Origin: Sporomusaceae bacterium
GTDB lineage: Bacteria; Bacillota; Negativicutes; Acidaminococcales; JAJUGR01
Direction of reading: 5' to 3'
NCBI GenBank assembly: GCA_029265905.1
Contig: JAJUGR010000006.1
Location: 60,949-124,948, forward strand
Length of the DNA: 64,000 nucleotides
This document shows positions 1-7,389 of the stretch, in pieces. The position numbers and the translations under genes are program-made. A model generated the notes under the pieces. That model saw nothing but the letters and a program-made list of their open reading frames with translations, was not told the DNA's origin and did no database searches. Numbering within the stretch: the first letter of the stretch is position 1; the number at the start of each line of letters is the position of its first letter.

Positions 1-329
1 CGCATTTCAATCGCAGTCTGCACCCGGGAGTCAACCCCTCGGGCTTCCAGAGCGTCTTGCAGGGCCAGCGAGTTCATCACGGTGGCGAGCATGCCCATAT
101 AGTCGGCCGTCGCGCGGTCCATGCCCTTGGCGCTGCCGGAAAGGCCACGCCAAATGTTGCCGCCGCCATTGACAACCGCAACCTGCAATCCGCGTTCGAC
201 CAACTTTTCAATTTGCGCCGCTATCGCATCGACAACAGTCGGATCAATGCCATAGCCTTTTTCCCCGGCCAATGCCTCACCACTTAATTTTAACACAATC
301 CGCCGATATTTTCCCGCTTCCATACGCAC
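1..329 (-). CDS. pyrH: UMP kinase (partial, runs off the window)
   Basis: UMP kinase phosphorylates UMP to UDP in pyrimidine nucleotide synthesis in the cytoplasm. The visible N-terminal ~109 residues carry the amino-acid-kinase start (LKLSGEAL, near residue 12) and the phosphate-binding [11 protein letters not shown] stretch, followed by the [14 protein letters not shown] helix, all typical of hexameric bacterial PyrH. The start is taken as GTG at 329, six bases after a GGAGG ribosome site. An ATG two codons later is the alternative, with wider spacing. The C-terminal half lies outside the window. It follows tsf after a terminator, as in the usual rpsB-tsf-pyrH order. Identification is firm. 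Confidence 0.95.
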   Translation of the reverse strand, partial: MRMEAGKYRRIVLKLSGEALAGEKGYGIDPTVVDAIAAQIEKLVERGLQVAVVNGGGNIWRGLSGSAKGMDRATADYMGMLATVMNSLALQDALEARGVDSRVQTAIEM

Positions 330-406
330 AAAGAACCTCCATCGTTTATGACTACTTATTTCTACGCCCGGCTAGTGAATCCTCTATCGGAAAGAAGAAT
401 TTTCAT

Positions 407-442
407 AAAAGAAGAGAACACAATGCTGTGTTCTCTTCTTTT
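407..442 (-). terminator. Intrinsic terminator between tsf and pyrH
   Basis: A 16-bp perfect inverted repeat (arms 407-422 and 427-442) closes on a four-base loop. The arms are A-rich on one side and T-rich on the other, so it could act in either direction. It sits 12 bases past the tsf stop and separates rpsB-tsf from pyrH, which therefore needs read-through or its own promoter. Confidence 0.85.
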
Positions 443-453
443 ATTGTTCAACC

Positions 454-1101
454 TTATTGTTTCGCGAACGCCATAACTTCAGCGGCGAAATCGCTTTCCT
501 TCTTTTCAATGCCTTCGCCCAATTGGAAGCGAGCAAATCTTCTGACCGAGATATTCTCGCCGATTTGCGCAATTTTTTCCGTAACAAGATCTCTTACCGT
601 CTTGTCAGCGTCCTTAATGAACGGTTGCTCAAGCAGGCAAACTTCTTTGTAGAATTTTTCAATCCGGCCTTCGACCATTTTTTCAACGATCTTTTCCGGC
701 TTGCCTTCGTTGAGCGCTTGGGCGCGAAGGATTTCTTTCTCATGCTCGATCTGATCAGCCGGAACCTCTTCCTTCGTGACATAGAGCGGATTTGTCGCCG
801 CGATTTGCATCGCTACGTCGCGCGCCAACTCTTTAAAGCCATCGGTTTTGGCAACAAAGTCGGTTTCGCAGTTGATTTCCAGCAAAACGCCAATTCTGCC
901 GGCGCCATGAATATAGGCTTCAACGAGACCTTCCGCTGCAACACGGCCGGCTTTTTTAGCGGCGGCAGCCAGACCTTTTTCACGCAGCAGGTCGACAGCC
1001 TTCTCCAGATCGCCATTCGTTTCAGTCAGGGCTTTTTTACAATCCATCATGCCAGCGCCAGTGCGCTCGCGCAGTTCTTTTACCAAAGCTGCTGTTACCA
1101 T
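454..1101 (-). CDS. tsf: Translation elongation factor Ts
   Basis: EF-Ts is the nucleotide exchange factor that recycles EF-Tu. The protein is 215 residues, the short form common in Bacillota. It opens with an EF-Ts N-terminal UBA-like domain ([19 protein letters not shown]), followed by the [14 protein letters not shown] signature near residue 75. The chosen start is the ATG at 1101 that begins [10 protein letters not shown], preceded by AGGAGG; the frame is open 13 codons further upstream but that extension lacks family similarity. It is transcribed with rpsB, 41 bases downstream of its stop. Confidence 0.97.
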   Translation of the reverse strand: MVTAALVKELRERTGAGMMDCKKALTETNGDLEKAVDLLREKGLAAAAKKAGRVAAEGLVEAYIHGAGRIGVLLEINCETDFVAKTDGFKELARDVAMQIAATNPLYVTKEEVPADQIEHEKEILRAQALNEGKPEKIVEKMVEGRIEKFYKEVCLLEQPFIKDADKTVRDLVTEKIAQIGENISVRRFARFQLGEGIEKKESDFAAEVMAFAKQ

Positions 1102-1142
1102 ATGAATGTTATCCTCCTCGCGATGGTTTTGCTTAGACAAGC

Positions 1143-1859
1143 TTATTCGGTTACTTCTGCTGCCTCTTCGAGCTGCTCGCCTTGACGGCCTTCCAGCATG
1201 GCGTCGGCCACTTTGGCGGTCAGCAGGCGAACAGCGCGGATTGCGTCGTCGTTGGCCGGAATAACGTAGTCAACTTCATCCGGATCGCAGTTGGTGTCGA
1301 CGATAGCAACGATCGGAATGCCAAGCTTTCTCGCTTCTTGGATAGCAATATGCTCTTTGCGCGGGTCAACGACGAACATCGCGCCCGGCAGTTTTTTCAT
1401 GTCTTTGATGCCGCCGAGGAATTTTTGCAGGCGTTCCATCTCATGACGGAGGCCAAGCACTTCTTTTTTCGTCAGCACTTCAAAGGTGCCGTCCGCTTCC
1501 ATCGTTTCCAGTTTGCGCAGGCGGTCGATCCGCTTTTGAATCGTTTGGAAGTTGGTCAGCATGCCGCCCAACCAACGCTCGTTAACGTAGAACATGTTGC
1601 AACGGAGCGCTTCGTCTTTAATTGCTTCCTGTGCTTGTTTCTTCGTGCCGACAAACAGCATCGTCTGGCCGCTGAGGGCAACCTCTTTAACAAAGTTGTA
1701 TGCTTCTTCAACTTTGCGGACCGTCTTTTGCAGGTCGATGATGTAGATGCCATTGCGTTCAGTGAAGATGTACGGAGCCATCTTCGGGTTCCAGCGTCTC
1801 GTTTGGTGGCCGAAATGCACACCGGCTTCCAGCAGTTGTTTCATGGAGATAATTGCCAT
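1143..1859 (-). CDS. rpsB: 30S ribosomal protein S2
   Basis: S2 is a small-subunit ribosomal protein needed for S1 recruitment and translation initiation. The 238-residue product has the family start ([22 protein letters not shown]) and the [21 protein letters not shown] stretch near residue 180. The start ATG at 1859 is preceded by AGGAGG with good spacing. It is the first gene of the rpsB-tsf unit and has its own sigma-A-like promoter (1,973-2,001). It lies directly after the fla/che operon, the same order as in B. subtilis. Confidence 0.98.
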   Translation of the reverse strand: MAIISMKQLLEAGVHFGHQTRRWNPKMAPYIFTERNGIYIIDLQKTVRKVEEAYNFVKEVALSGQTMLFVGTKKQAQEAIKDEALRCNMFYVNERWLGGMLTNFQTIQKRIDRLRKLETMEADGTFEVLTKKEVLGLRHEMERLQKFLGGIKDMKKLPGAMFVVDPRKEHIAIQEARKLGIPIVAIVDTNCDPDEVDYVIPANDDAIRAVRLLTAKVADAMLEGRQGEQLEEAAEVTE

Positions 1860-1972
1860 TCTTTTCTTCCTCCTGTTTTTACCTCCGCTGTCTTCCAACC
1901 CGTTCCAACCGTTTTTGCGGCACAGCGACGGTGCTAGACAGCGTGTGTATTATTGGCTTTTCGCCGGGAATT

Positions 1973-2001
1973 ATTGTACCACAAAAAAAAGAAGTGCACA
2001 A
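1973..2001 (-). promoter_or_regulatory. Sigma-A-type promoter of rpsB
   Basis: On the minus strand TTGTGC (1996-2001) and TACAAT (1973-1978) are separated by exactly 17 bases, including a run of eight T. The predicted transcript has a leader of about 105 nt before rpsB. A weak 6-bp hairpin just upstream plus the T run might also serve as a poor terminator for the swrB-like gene. Confidence 0.75.
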
Positions 2002-2007
2002 GTGCTA

Positions 2008-2619
2008 TCACTCGTGCCTTCGCGCTTGACCGTGCAGCAATTGTTTTGCCAGCCGCACCTCGCCAATTCCCAGGTTCAGTTGTCTGGCGATGGCCACGTC
2101 ATCAAGGCCATTTGCGGCGAGTGCGATCACCCTTTCATAGCGGTCCGCTTTGTCATCGGACAGCGACCCCGCCGCCTTGAAGATGGCGGCAGAAGTGCCG
2201 GCCTCGCCCCCCGCTTCTGGCGCCTGGTCTTGCTCGACGTGCGTCTGACTGAGCTGGTACGCGGCAACCGCTAATTGCCTTGAAAAGGCGATTGCTTCCG
2301 GCGGCTTGGCGGCCAGCGGCGCGGCGGCGGTTTCGCCTTCGCGGCCTTGTTCTGGCTGCCGGTTTTGCCACAACAGCCCCTCCGCCAACTGGGTCCGATA
2401 GCGCAATTCCTCGATCGTGGCATTGGCCTGCTCGAGCCGCTCTTCGAGCTGCAGCACGGCCATTGTCACTTGCTCCGTGCTTTGCTGGGCGACCTGCGTC
2501 AGGCGCTGCTCAAACTGGCGAAGCTGCGCTGCCTGCCGTGCGTTTTCCCCGCCGCCGTTCATGCGCTTGCGCAGCAGGTAAACACAAACAGCGAGGCAAG
2601 CCGCTAACATGAGCGTCAA
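2008..2619 (-). CDS. SwrB/YlxL-like membrane-anchored protein (DUF6115 type)
   Basis: This protein has an N-terminal membrane helix (residues ~1-17) and a long coiled coil (about 25-75, rich in Q, E, A). A low-complexity linker follows, and the C-terminal helix-turn-helix-like segment includes DVAIARQLNLGIGEVRLAKQ. That layout, and the position after sigD and before rpsB, match B. subtilis SwrB, an activator of flagellar basal-body export and sigma-D. Start choice: an ATG at 2628 abuts GGAGG with no spacing, so the in-frame TTG at 2619 (spacing 9) is preferred. The last gene of the fla/che operon. Function is inferred from layout and synteny; sequence similarity to SwrB itself is weak. Confidence 0.7.
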   Translation of the reverse strand: MTLMLAACLAVCVYLLRKRMNGGGENARQAAQLRQFEQRLTQVAQQSTEQVTMAVLQLEERLEQANATIEELRYRTQLAEGLLWQNRQPEQGREGETAAAPLAAKPPEAIAFSRQLAVAAYQLSQTHVEQDQAPEAGGEAGTSAAIFKAAGSLSDDKADRYERVIALAANGLDDVAIARQLNLGIGEVRLAKQLLHGQARRHE

Positions 2620-2651
2620 TGCCGTCATCCTCCGTCACTCCTTTTGCGCCC

Positions 2652-2999
2652 TCAGAGCATAATATCAATTTTTTTCCCCCGCACCGGATCGCATCCGGCA
2701 TCCGCGGCCATCGGCTTGTCTGGCTGCCCTGAACCGGGTTCGTCGCGGCGCTCGCGCTGGCCATGCTGGCGGCCGGAGGGCTGGTTGCCAGCGCCGCCCT
2801 CCTTGTCGCGGTGGACGCGCGGCATTTCGACGCGCAGCGTTCCCTGCACCTGGCCTTGCTGTTCAGCCGCCTGCCGTTGCAGTTGCTCGGCAAATTGCTG
2901 CTGCTGGGTTATCTGCTGGTTGTTTTGCGTAGCCTGCATTTTGCCAATATCCGTCGCATGCGGAATGATAACCTGCAGGTCAATCGGTCGAATATTCAC
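2652..2999 (-). CDS. Small Gln-rich hypothetical protein of the flagellar operon
   Basis: A 115-residue hydrophilic protein of unknown function. The N-terminus (MNIRPIDLQVIIPHATDI) looks ordered and conserved in style. It is followed by a Gln-rich, probably helical stretch (residues ~22-55) and a basic, Gly- and Arg-rich tail likely to be disordered. No signal peptide, membrane helix or catalytic motif is seen. The start is GTG at 2999, eight bases after AGGAGG. It sits between the DUF342 gene and the SwrB-like gene with short gaps and is probably co-translated with them, so a motility or envelope role is plausible but unproven. Confidence 0.6.
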   Translation of the reverse strand: MNIRPIDLQVIIPHATDIGKMQATQNNQQITQQQQFAEQLQRQAAEQQGQVQGTLRVEMPRVHRDKEGGAGNQPSGRQHGQRERRDEPGSGQPDKPMAADAGCDPVRGKKIDIML

Positions 3000-3026
3000 G
3001 CGTCCGCCCTCCTCGTCCGCCTGCCG

Positions 3027-4616
3027 TCACGCGTAGGGACCCATCTTAATTTCCCCGTTCTCCACATGGAAGGCGGCATGCTTGGTCACCTCTCGAACAG
3101 GCCGCACCAGGTTGCCAATTATGATTTTCACGCCCGGATAAACAGCGTCGTTTACGCGCACCCGCCCGGTACGCATATCCTCGAACAAGGACTCGATTTC
3201 GAGTATCCGCTTGCGGTTTGCTTCGCTTTGGCCGGCCAATTGAAACTGCGTTTTCGTCAGCCGCAAGATCATCTCCCGCTTATCGGGCGGCAAGCGGGAC
3301 GGTTCGACCGCTTTGAGGATTGTCAATGCCTTCTGGGCTTGGTCGAGCACCTGCGCCAACCGCTGCTGCTCTTCGCGGAGGCGGCGGTACTCCTCCTTGA
3401 CGGCCGGGTCAACCCCGACTTCCAGCAGGGTGGACGGGGCCAGCTGCGTACCGGCCGTATGCAGCACGATTTCCGCGCCGGCCATCAAATGTCCGCCGGT
3501 AACAACGCCGCGGCGGCCTTCTACCGAAATTTTCCCGCCGGCGCAAATGCGGCTGTGCAGGATCGCATCGTTGACAACCACATCGCCGCCCGCTTGCACG
3601 ACTGCATTTTCAATGAAGCGCGCATGAACGTTTTCGACCGCGGTCAACACGCCGGAATTCATGCCCTGCACGCCGTGGCAAACCGTGATGTTTCTGGCTT
3701 CGACGGTTCCGCCGCAAACGGCGCCGCGCACTTCGACATTGCCGCCCGCCTTAACGCAGAAGCCCTGCTGAACGGAGCCGCCAATAACCACATTGCCTGA
3801 ATAATCGATATTCCCCGTCGACAAATCAACGTCTTTTTTGATTTCCAGGACGCTCACGACGCTGAGCTTGCCGTTAACCAGCAGCAAATGCCCGTTTTGC
3901 GCGGCAATCAGCTTGTCCTCTTCCAGGCGCGTGTTTTTGCCCATCGGCAAAGCCACCTCTTTGCCCTTTTTGGGGAGCAAAACTTGCCCCAGCACATCGC
4001 AGCCGGGTTCGCCCGCCGTGGCCGGAATTTTTTGCGCCAGCACGTCGCCCTCGCGCACATCCATAAACAGGTTGAGCGACCGGTAATCAACCCGCCCATC
4101 CTCAAGTTCTTTTGGGTGTCCCTTGGCCTCAATGTCGACCAAATAGCGAATCGAGGCATCCAGTCCGTCAACGGGCGGCCTCCCCCTGGCGATCACAACT
4201 TTTGCCCGCAGACTTTCCACCGCCTTTAAAATGGCGTCCGAGTCTACGCCAAACACAACGCCAGCCGCTTTCACCGCTTCCAGAACTTCATCAATCAGCA
4301 CCGCGCGGGCGCCTTTGGGGACGCAGATCTGCAAAAAAGCTTCCAGGCGATCCCGCGAAACGACGACCTGTATCTCAGGCTCAGGAACGGCTATCGGATC
4401 GGATAATTTGACCGGCGTCCCCTCCGCCAGCCTGACGACCTCTGCCACAGCCGCGCCCTTCACGTCTTTATAACCCAGGCGGCGAACCGCCGCCATTACC
4501 GTGTCTACGTCCGGCCTTTGCCCCTCGCCGCACGCGTTGACCGTCAGCCACAATCCGTCCTCTAACACCTGCAACAGGTAATGTTCTGCCCCATCCCCAA
4601 GCGTCCCTGCTCCCAC
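3027..4616 (-). CDS. DUF342 / FapA family protein
   Basis: A 529-residue protein of the DUF342 family, named FapA (flagellar assembly protein A) in Vibrio. The core (about residues 165-390) is rich in GG/GNV repeats (for example VIGGSVQQGFCVKAGGNVEVRG), as expected for a right-handed beta-helix. A coiled coil follows (about 405-490, beginning EEYRRLREEQQRLAQVL), and a short C-terminal cap. There is no signal peptide. GTG at 4616 is chosen because GAGGTG lies six bases upstream; a GTG three codons earlier is too close. It begins just after sigD, so the two are likely translationally coupled. Its exact job in flagellar assembly is not established here. Confidence 0.8.
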   Translation of the reverse strand: MGAGTLGDGAEHYLLQVLEDGLWLTVNACGEGQRPDVDTVMAAVRRLGYKDVKGAAVAEVVRLAEGTPVKLSDPIAVPEPEIQVVVSRDRLEAFLQICVPKGARAVLIDEVLEAVKAAGVVFGVDSDAILKAVESLRAKVVIARGRPPVDGLDASIRYLVDIEAKGHPKELEDGRVDYRSLNLFMDVREGDVLAQKIPATAGEPGCDVLGQVLLPKKGKEVALPMGKNTRLEEDKLIAAQNGHLLLVNGKLSVVSVLEIKKDVDLSTGNIDYSGNVVIGGSVQQGFCVKAGGNVEVRGAVCGGTVEARNITVCHGVQGMNSGVLTAVENVHARFIENAVVQAGGDVVVNDAILHSRICAGGKISVEGRRGVVTGGHLMAGAEIVLHTAGTQLAPSTLLEVGVDPAVKEEYRRLREEQQRLAQVLDQAQKALTILKAVEPSRLPPDKREMILRLTKTQFQLAGQSEANRKRILEIESLFEDMRTGRVRVNDAVYPGVKIIIGNLVRPVREVTKHAAFHVENGEIKMGPYA

Positions 4617-4631
4617 ACCCGACACCTCACT

Positions 4632-5390
4632 TTATAGTAGACTTTGCCGATGCTGGTCCAATTCGCCGCGCAAGCGCAAGATCGCCTTCGTGTGCAGTTG
4701 CGAGATGCGCGCCTCAGACAGTTTCATCAGCAGACTGATTTCCTTTAAGGTGAGTTCTTCATAGTAGTACAAGGAAACGACCAGCCGCTCCTTTTCCGGC
4801 AAGGCGTCTATCGCCTTGCCCAGCGTTTGCCTGACGGCTTCTGCTTCAATGCCCGCAAAGGAAGCGTCCTGGCGTCCGCCTTCGGCTTGCTCGCCGAGCG
4901 AAAATTCTTCCAGCGGGACAACTGTAGCCGCCCGGATTTGCCCCCAGAGCTGCTGCAATTCATCCGTTTTTATCCCTAAAGAAGCTGCAATTTCTTCATC
5001 AGAAGCAGCTCGCCCAAATTCATCTTCAAGCTTCCGTACCGCATCCTGCACCTGCCGCGCCTTTTGGCGCACAGACACGGGCAGCCAATCCTGGCTCCGC
5101 ATCGCGTCCAGCATGGCGCCGCGTATGCGGAGCGTGGCAAATGTTTCGAATTTAACGCCCTTCTCCGCGTCAAAGCGCTCAATCGCCTGAACCAAGCCAA
5201 ATATGCCGTTATTAATAAAATCATCCCGGTCAATATAAGCCGGAAAATGCATCCCCAGGCGCCCCGCCACGACCTTCACCAGCGGCAAATAGTCCTCAAT
5301 CAGCTTATTGCGGCTCTCCACGCACCGATGATCGCGGTAAATCTGCCAGTGAGCAGCCTGCCTGCCTTCGCCCATTTGTTTTTCCATCAT
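4632..5390 (-). CDS. sigD: Flagellar RNA polymerase sigma factor (sigma-D / FliA)
   Basis: A 252-residue alternative sigma factor that directs RNA polymerase to late flagellar, chemotaxis and autolysin promoters. Region 2 is clear (YIDRDDFINNGIFGLVQAIE and FETFATLRIRGAMLDAMR, residues ~50-105), with the sigma-28-type DWLPVSVRQKAR just after it. Region 3 covers roughly 120-170. Region 4 has the helix-turn-helix LTLKEISLLMKLSEARISQL (about 213-232). Located late in the fla/che operon between the che genes and the SwrB-like gene, as in B. subtilis. Two adjacent ATGs (5390, 5387) are possible starts and neither has a strong ribosome site. The partner anti-sigma FlgM is not in this window. Confidence 0.95.
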   Translation of the reverse strand: MMEKQMGEGRQAAHWQIYRDHRCVESRNKLIEDYLPLVKVVAGRLGMHFPAYIDRDDFINNGIFGLVQAIERFDAEKGVKFETFATLRIRGAMLDAMRSQDWLPVSVRQKARQVQDAVRKLEDEFGRAASDEEIAASLGIKTDELQQLWGQIRAATVVPLEEFSLGEQAEGGRQDASFAGIEAEAVRQTLGKAIDALPEKERLVVSLYYYEELTLKEISLLMKLSEARISQLHTKAILRLRGELDQHRQSLL

Positions 5391-5413
5391 TGTTTATTAA
5401 CCCCGCTTCGACG

Positions 5414-5755
5414 CTATTTCCGTTTATGTCCGGTCACATCGCCTAAACCGGCAGCGGTAAGTGGTTGAAACCCCGTTTCGCCGCCAACCAGCTCCACTGA
5501 GTCGGGCGGCTCACTCGTTATGTCGATCGAAAGCCCGACCGGGTGTTCCGGTTTTCTTGCGTCCGCCGACTGGCTGCAAAGCAGAATGTCCAATCCCCAT
5601 CCGCCCAAAAAGCCCGCTGCCGAAAAAAGCGCAAAGGAAGTCAGCATCCGCAGCAACAGCGTTGTCGTTGTACAGTTGTTTGCGCAAAGTCCAAAAAACA
5701 AGGTCACACTGCCGGCAAGAATACCGGCCAGCAGCGCGACTCGCCAACGTACCAT
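5414..5755 (-). CDS. Small membrane protein of unknown function between cheD and sigD
   Basis: A 113-residue protein with two predicted membrane helices (about residues 3-25 and 35-57, joined by a short CANNCTTTT loop) and a hydrophilic C-terminal tail. The ATG at 5755 is chosen because AGGAGG lies five bases upstream; the longer reading frame would overlap the end of cheD without a ribosome site. No family motif is recognised. Its place between cheD and sigD in a tightly packed operon suggests a motility-linked role, but nothing in the sequence shows what it does. Confidence 0.6.
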   Translation of the reverse strand: MVRWRVALLAGILAGSVTLFFGLCANNCTTTTLLLRMLTSFALFSAAGFLGGWGLDILLCSQSADARKPEHPVGLSIDITSEPPDSVELVGGETGFQPLTAAGLGDVTGHKRK

Positions 5756-5768
5756 ATTGCCTCCTGAA

Positions 5769-6254
5769 TTAAATCTCCTTTTCCCCTTTGTCAATCGTTT
5801 TGATGCGGAACAGGCCCGAGTCCAGCTTCAATTCAACCGTCCGTCCGTAATTGCCGCCGGTATCGGCAGCCACCAAAGCGATGTCCATTTTCTTCAGGGT
5901 TGCGCGCACCGCTTCGCCGTTTCGTTCACCAACCCGCATAATTTCTGTGGCGTTGGCAAAAGTGAACATCTGCGCGCCGCCGGCAATTTTTGCCCTCAAG
6001 CGGTTGCGCACGGCTCCCATGCGAATCATCTCCTCCACCATCAGCGGCAGGGCGGTGTCAGCGAATTTTGCCGGATTGTCGCTGGAACGCGCCTGCTGGC
6101 TGTCCGGCAACATGATGTGCGACAAGCCGCCGATCTTTGCCACCGCATCAAACAGCGCGATGCCGATGCAGGAGCCGAGGCCGTATGTAATCAGGCTGTC
6201 CGGGCTTCTCCCGACCTTATAGTCGGCCATCCCTACTTTTATCAACTGCGACAT
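5769..6254 (-). CDS. cheD: Chemoreceptor glutamine deamidase CheD
   Basis: CheD deamidates glutamines on methyl-accepting chemotaxis proteins and binds CheC, raising CheC phosphatase activity in the Bacillus-type adaptation system. The 161-residue protein has the catalytic Cys in GLGSCIG (about residue 29) and the His in LSHIMLPDS (about residue 46). The ATG overlaps the cheC stop codon by one base (TAATG), indicating translational coupling with cheC. Family length and motifs are complete. Confidence 0.96.
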   Translation of the reverse strand: MSQLIKVGMADYKVGRSPDSLITYGLGSCIGIALFDAVAKIGGLSHIMLPDSQQARSSDNPAKFADTALPLMVEEMIRMGAVRNRLRAKIAGGAQMFTFANATEIMRVGERNGEAVRATLKKMDIALVAADTGGNYGRTVELKLDSGLFRIKTIDKGEKEI

Positions 6255-6874
6255 TACTCCTTCACCCCTATTGCCGCCATGATTGTCCCTAATGAGCCAG
6301 GATCAGGGATCAGGAAAAAATGTCCCTTGACGCCGTCGTTGTCCGAGGAGAATTCGGTTTCAATGACAAGCGCATGGTCGCCAACTTGTCCCAATTGAAT
6401 CAAAATAACGCTCAAAATAGCGCCAGCCATATCCATCGCCAAGGCCGGAATGGAGGGCAGAAGCGTCAACTTGGTGAAATGGGACAACGCATTCAGGTAC
6501 GCGCCCGATAGAATGTTGCCAATTTCCATCAGCGCCGATTCATCCATTTCATTTAATTGAACGGTGCTCCCATGCGCTCGGCCCATCAGCATGTCGACCA
6601 AATAAAACGCACTGTCGCGCGGCAGCAAAAACAAAATGCTGCTGGGCGCCGGCCCGTACACCCGCAAATAAACACCGGCCACCATCGCGTCGGCCCCGCC
6701 CACCACTTCCGGCACTTCGCCCAGCGGCAGGACGCTAATCTGAGGAACCGTCATGTCGATGCGCTTGTTTAGAATCTGCGACAGCGCCGTCGCGGCGTTG
6801 CCGGCGCCGACGTTGCCGATTTCCCGCAATGCGTCTAGTTGCAGCGGGGATAGCTTGAATATCTCTTCATCCAT
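6254..6874 (-). CDS. cheC: CheY-P phosphatase CheC
   Basis: CheC dephosphorylates CheY-P and forms a feedback loop with CheD. The protein has the two pseudo-symmetric phosphatase helices with D/S-x3-E-x2-N: LDALREIGNVGAGNAATAL near residue 15 and ESALMEIGNILSGAYLNAL near 110. Both sites look intact, as in B. subtilis CheC. The ATG at 6874 is preferred over the TTG one codon upstream; GAGGTG lies 11 bases before. It follows cheW in the operon and overlaps cheD. Confidence 0.95.
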   Translation of the reverse strand: MDEEIFKLSPLQLDALREIGNVGAGNAATALSQILNKRIDMTVPQISVLPLGEVPEVVGGADAMVAGVYLRVYGPAPSSILFLLPRDSAFYLVDMLMGRAHGSTVQLNEMDESALMEIGNILSGAYLNALSHFTKLTLLPSIPALAMDMAGAILSVILIQLGQVGDHALVIETEFSSDNDGVKGHFFLIPDPGSLGTIMAAIGVKE

Positions 6875-6911
6875 CAAAGGCCAGCCACCTCACTCCCGTT
6901 ATTTCAGCAAG

Positions 6912-7364
6912 TCAGCCCTCGCTCTGCAGGCCGATAATCGCTTCAAGGTTGAGCAAAATCAGCAAGCGGCCATCCAGCTTGCCCACACCGCTGATGTAGT
7001 CCGCGCCCCCGGTGCCGACTGCCTGCGGCAATTCGACCTGGTCTTTCCTGACGGAGGTCACTTCGGACACCGCATCAACAATCAGGCCGACGGCTGTTTC
7101 GTCCGTTTTAACAATGACAATCCGGGTGTCATCCGTGTAGTCGTTTTCCGGCAAGTTCAGCCGTTTCTTCAGATCAATAACCGGCAGCACGCTTCCCCTC
7201 AGGTTCATCACGCCTTGCAAATAGTCGGGCGTATGCGGAACCCGGGTAATGTCGGTCATCCGCTTGATCTCCTGAACCTGCAGAATGCTGACTGCATACT
7301 CTTCGCTAGCCAGCTTAAACACAACAAATTGTTGTTCTTGCTCACCAAAAACCATTTCTGCCAT
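6912..7364 (-). CDS. cheW: Chemotaxis coupling protein CheW
   Basis: CheW is the adaptor that links the CheA kinase to chemoreceptors in the membrane array. The 150-residue product is a single CheW domain, with the typical start (FVVFKLASEEYAVSILQVQEI), the central VMNLRGSVLPVIDLKKRL strand-turn near residue 55 and the VDAVSEV segment near 95. Start ATG at 7364 follows GGAGG. It is 25 bases downstream of cheA and presumably co-translated with it. Confidence 0.97.
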   Translation of the reverse strand: MAEMVFGEQEQQFVVFKLASEEYAVSILQVQEIKRMTDITRVPHTPDYLQGVMNLRGSVLPVIDLKKRLNLPENDYTDDTRIVIVKTDETAVGLIVDAVSEVTSVRKDQVELPQAVGTGGADYISGVGKLDGRLLILLNLEAIIGLQSEG

Positions 7365-7389
7365 TCCTACACCTCCTTTCGCGCTTCAG

